Below are positions 60,683-64,000 of a DNA stretch of 64,000 nucleotides, in pieces. The first letter of the stretch is position 1; each line of letters begins with the position of its first letter. A program made the position numbers and the translations under genes. Source of the DNA: Phyto melanocephala (Eukaryota > Arthropoda > Insecta > Diptera > Rhinophoridae); NCBI GenBank assembly GCA_941918925.1, contig OW799233.1, forward strand, positions 177,351,235-177,415,234, in the 5' to 3' direction. The notes under the pieces are model-generated. The model did no database searches. It saw nothing but the letters and a program-made list of their open reading frames with translations, and had not been told where the DNA came from.

Positions 60683-61544
60683 TTTTAATTAAATTTTTTT
60701 GTATGATGAAATCAACAGCCAGAAGTATTTTTGAAAAGTCTTTGTAGTTTTTAAAGTGAAACTTTTAAACCAATTTAACGCACTTTATTTTCTTAGCCAA
60801 ATTTTTAGCTTTTCGCACCTACCAAAATGTGTAAAACAGCATGTAAATGCGCTTTCGAAAAAGTATTTTGTAAACATGTCAAGAGTTGTGTTCTGTCTGA
60901 GTACAATAGACAATGTAGAATGCGACAGTCACGAACCGAATGTTGCTGCATCGCCTCCCGCTATTCACCAGAAATAAAACTAAATTAAGTAGTTTATCCC
61001 ATTTATTTTTGTTTGTTTCTCTTTTTACAAATTTTTTATTATTTTTTTTTATTTATTTATATTTTCATTGTGTTTGTATGGTTTGTTTATGTGTATAAAA
61101 CTAATTTAACATTATTATGCATTTAGGTAATAAAAACTTAAGAAAATGACTTAAAGTACATCACACATTGTATGTAATAACAACAACAAGGACTCTTTTT
61201 CTTCTTCTTGCTCTACACCAGTCATCCTCTTAGACTTCTGCTGCTTTTACTTCAGCTGTAGTTGTAGTGCAACAAAAGGATGACAGACAAACAACCAGCG
61301 AAGCGTGAAAAAGAAAACATTTTACACATTAATTAGTAGTAGGAACGGTGTCATCGACAAACAACTTTGGCAAAGCGAAAAATAAAGGGAAGACGAAAGG
61401 TACGTACTGCTAAATACTTAAATGCTAAATCATGCCTGTGAAAATAAAATCATGATGATGCTGTTGTTTAGAACAACAACAATGATAACAAGCAAAAAAA
61501 AAACAAAAACAACTACTAAAAGCATAAAATTTTATATGAAAAGT
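60683..61544. other. Spacer downstream of SLC22 gene 2
   Basis: Probably contains the 3' untranslated region and poly(A) site of the minus-strand transporter gene just to the right (AATAAA on the minus strand near 61035-61040 is one candidate). No other gene recognised; the 73-codon frame at 60756-60977 lacks known motifs. Confidence 0.4.
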
Positions 61545-64000
61545 TTAGGGCGCATATTGAGCCTGATTTAGCTTTTCCATTGCAGCGGCTGTAGCCGCCT
61601 GTCTTGTGGCTGTTGAATTGGCACTGGCTGGTGGCGCCTTTGGAAGACTAAAGAATTTCTATAAAAAAAATTAAAAAATAAAAGATGAAATACAAAAACA
61701 TGTTGTTGGATTTAATACAAAACATAAAATAAATTTAGCAACTAAACGACGTTTTAACACAAAAACACTCACACACACACACTTAAAATACGTGAATAAA
61801 AGATGGTTTTTCACATTCAATAGATTCACTCAGTCATTCGTTCATTTATTTATTTACTGATTTCGTTTTTTTTTTATATATAAAACAGCAAGTGTGTTTA
61901 TACTTACATCGTTTATGCCAAATTGACGAGCCTCCTCCATAGTGTCGGGCAGTTTTTTGTGCAGTGTTTCGGGCAAGAATAGAGCACCGACGGCGCCAAT
62001 AAAGAATAATGTACCCAAAATATAATACGGACTGCGGATGTCGACGGTGGTGCCTAAATAGACAAGATACGGTGCCAAAACACCGATAGCATTCGCCAAA
62101 ATGGTGCCAAGAGCAATGCCAGTCTGGCGCATACACGTGGGATAAATTTCCATGCCCTGCAAGCTGGCCGTAAAGAATGTAACCGCATTCAAAAACTTAA
62201 TAAATGCCGCCAAACCCATTACAACAAACTCATACTTCTCCTCTGCCAGCGGCGATGACAAACAAAAACACAATGTTTAGAATAACAGCAACAAGAAATG
62301 CAAACAAAAAAGAAGAGAAATAAATTAAAAGTTACGATAAGTTGAGCAAAACAAAACGGCATCAAAAGGAAACACTTACCCGTTGCCAAAAATATTACCG
62401 GTAAACAGGTGAGAAACGATATAAAAAATGAAAGGCTGTTAGTAAAGCGACGTCCGAATTTATCACCTGTAGCATTAATTAGAAGAAAGAACGAGTAATA
62501 TTAAATACGTAGGAACGTTAAAATAGATAACTTAAAGATAAAAAACAAAATAAAAATATATTTACAACTCAGTTTAGTATTTAATGCAGGTGTATATTTT
62601 ATACTCCCCAGAAGAGCTTTTTGTAACGAGAATCATTAACAAAATTACACCCATGTGAATAATAAATTTTTTAAATGAAAACAACAATTGCTATACAAAA
62701 TTTCAATACATACAGAATTACAACATGAATACAAGTGAACTAAGTACAAAATCTAGAAGTCAATGTAATATCAATTAAAAATTGTGCAGCTTCAGTACTG
62801 CAACATGGAAACTGACGTGCCTATAGAAAAGTTTGACATTTTTGACAATAAACGTATTTAGAACATTTTGACGTACAAAGGCTATTTGTGTTGTTTACAA
62901 TTTATGTCGGCCGAAAAATGGATTTAAAACGAGAACATTTTCGTGCGATTATTTTTTACAACTTTCGACGTGGGTTCAATTAACAGTGCATCGATAAACT
63001 CAATTTGATTTTTAGCGATGAAGAACCACCAGTGCTGATGATGGTTTACTGAATTCGCCCAACGATGAGTTTCGTGAATGTCGGTCAAAATTCGTAGGTG
63101 TTTCGAAACGCATTGACGCATGATAGTGCAAGATCTTCATGTATTTTATCGCGAGATTGAGGCAACCTTAGATATTAGTGGAACCAGCAAACACTCAATA
63201 TTCCAAAAACATATGGCTTAAAAAAAGAGATTTTTTTCGCGTTGGGGTCCACATACATAGATAATCGCTTACAAAAAAGTTCGTGACAGGGGACAAATAA
63301 TGGATATAAACGCATAAGCCTCAATGTAAACAGCAGTCAACTGTGTGGGTCTTCCGAGGCAAGCAAAATCCTACAAAAGTCATTTTAAATCCGTTCAAAA
63401 TTCATGTTGTGGAGTTACCTCAATTGGAATGGAAAAAGTTCTACAAAAGTAGGACATTGCCAAATCTAGTACTATTACTTGTTTATATCAATCTCAAGAA
63501 AAGAATAAAACAGCAAATGAAAAAAAGGCCAACATATACATTTCTTGTAATTTCTAAGAATAAAAAAGTCCTTTTCCAAACTTATTCCTCCATATCCTTG
63601 GAAGCTTCTAATAAAATATTTCGGAAAATATAAATACGATAAGCATTTTTCATCAACTTTTGTGATTCCACTGCATGGAAAAATAGGTTTTTCAAGGACA
63701 TTTTTTGACAAAATTAAAAGAGGATATTTTTTAAAATTTTTATCTAACCTCAGAGAAAAGGAAAGAGGTGGCCAGTTAATAGATCCGTTCTTTTAAATAT
63801 TTCATTCAAGCTGATGAAGCTGATGATGATGACTGCAATACTAATGCCTTTTATTAAGGCAATTGGAGAAGTCTATATACCCCTCACCGTTATCTGCAAC
63901 GTTCCAAACATCGTAATTTTTAAGGATTTCCGCCAATGATTCTATCATCCTATTAGGCGCACCAAACAATGAGCGTTACTGATTGTAATTTTATATCGAA
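61545..64000 (-). CDS. SLC22-family transporter, second copy, 3' exons only
   Basis: Three exons on the minus strand: 62466-62380 (87 bp), 62242-61908 (335 bp) and 61658-61545 (114 bp, ending TAA at 61545-61547). Exon lengths and phases of the first two equal exons 8 and 9 of the gene at 35.4-46.7 kb. The encoded part reads GDKFGRRFTNSLSFF, EEKYEFVVMGLAAFIKF, MEIYPTCMRQTGIALGTILA, TTVDIRSPYYILG and LPETLHKKLPDTMEEARQF. It ends KFFSLPKAPP with an alanine/threonine-rich insert and LNQAQYAP. This is the last third of a major facilitator solute carrier. The preceding exon is not within 62467-64000, so that intron exceeds 1.5 kb and the gene continues beyond the window. Confidence 0.92.
62918..63440 (+). 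pseudogene. Mariner transposase relic in an intron of SLC22 gene 2
   Basis: Starts MDLKREHFRAIIFYNFRRG at 62918. Degraded linker pieces follow: CIDKLNLIFSDEEPPVL, then GVHIHR-like. The core then reads VTGDK-WI and QQSTVWVFRGKQNPTKVIL (about 63325-63390). Stops and small deletions throughout, and the C-terminal half is missing. Its N-terminus differs from the other mariners in the window, indicating a distinct lineage. Confidence 0.85.
63441..64000. other. Non-coding DNA, no gene recognised
   Basis: Presumably intron of SLC22 gene 2. The word TCCATATCCTTGGAAG near 63591 recurs near 11890, but the surroundings are not clearly alike. No exon of the transporter is seen here. Confidence 0.4.

Noticed and set aside
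61846..62136. 96-codon minus-strand frame over SLC22 gene 2 exon
   Set aside because: It is an alternative frame of the 335-bp exon, whose correct frame gives the conserved transporter motifs. The same applies to 35605-35829 in gene 1.

Overview
This is a eukaryotic window, very AT-rich, with split genes bounded by GT-AG introns and a dense load of decayed transposable elements. DINE-1-like (Helentron-type) repeats, many mariner lineages, insect-type Helitrons and fly-like SLC22 transporters point to a higher dipteran, perhaps a calyptrate fly. The species assignment is inference. Nothing prokaryotic (operon, ribosome binding site, CRISPR) is present.

Host genes. Only two are supported, both on the minus strand. 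The first (46652 down to 35412) is a complete ten-exon SLC22-family (organic cation transporter-like, major facilitator) gene. My splice model adds up to exactly 586 codons (585 residues). The second (from beyond 64000 down to 61545) is a tandem paralogue, of which only the last three exons lie in the window. Its 87-bp and 335-bp exons match those of the first gene in length and phase.

Layout. 1-30 kb: no host exon recognised; mobile-element relics only. These include a TTAA-flanked inverted-repeat element (5.1-5.6 kb), LINE relics (6.2 and 30.2 kb), a 47-bp perfect foldback beside a decayed zeste/Myb-SANT gene (8.9-10 kb), a short Helitron (12 kb), a three-level nest of TIR element, Helitron and SINE (14.5-16.5 kb), further TIR elements (17.8-20.5 kb), and a hAT relic with a second hAT-like element inserted in its tail (24.2-26.9 kb). 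30.8-34.7 kb: a second three-level nest, in which a DINE-1-like element is split by a mariner that is split by a LINE with an open RT-RNase H frame. 35.4-46.7 kb: SLC22 gene 1, whose introns hold a hAT relic and three mariners. 47-61.5 kb: spacer with DINE-1-like copies, LINE, mariner and Harbinger relics. 61.5-64 kb: 3' end of SLC22 gene 2.

How the parts fit. The two SLC22 genes look like a local duplication of plasma-membrane solute carriers. Everything else is mobile-element debris. The nests allow insertion order to be read directly: DINE before mariner before LINE, and TIR element before Helitron before SINE. At least eleven mariner relics are visible, most internally deleted or missing catalytic residues. 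The LINE is the only element with a long intact coding frame.
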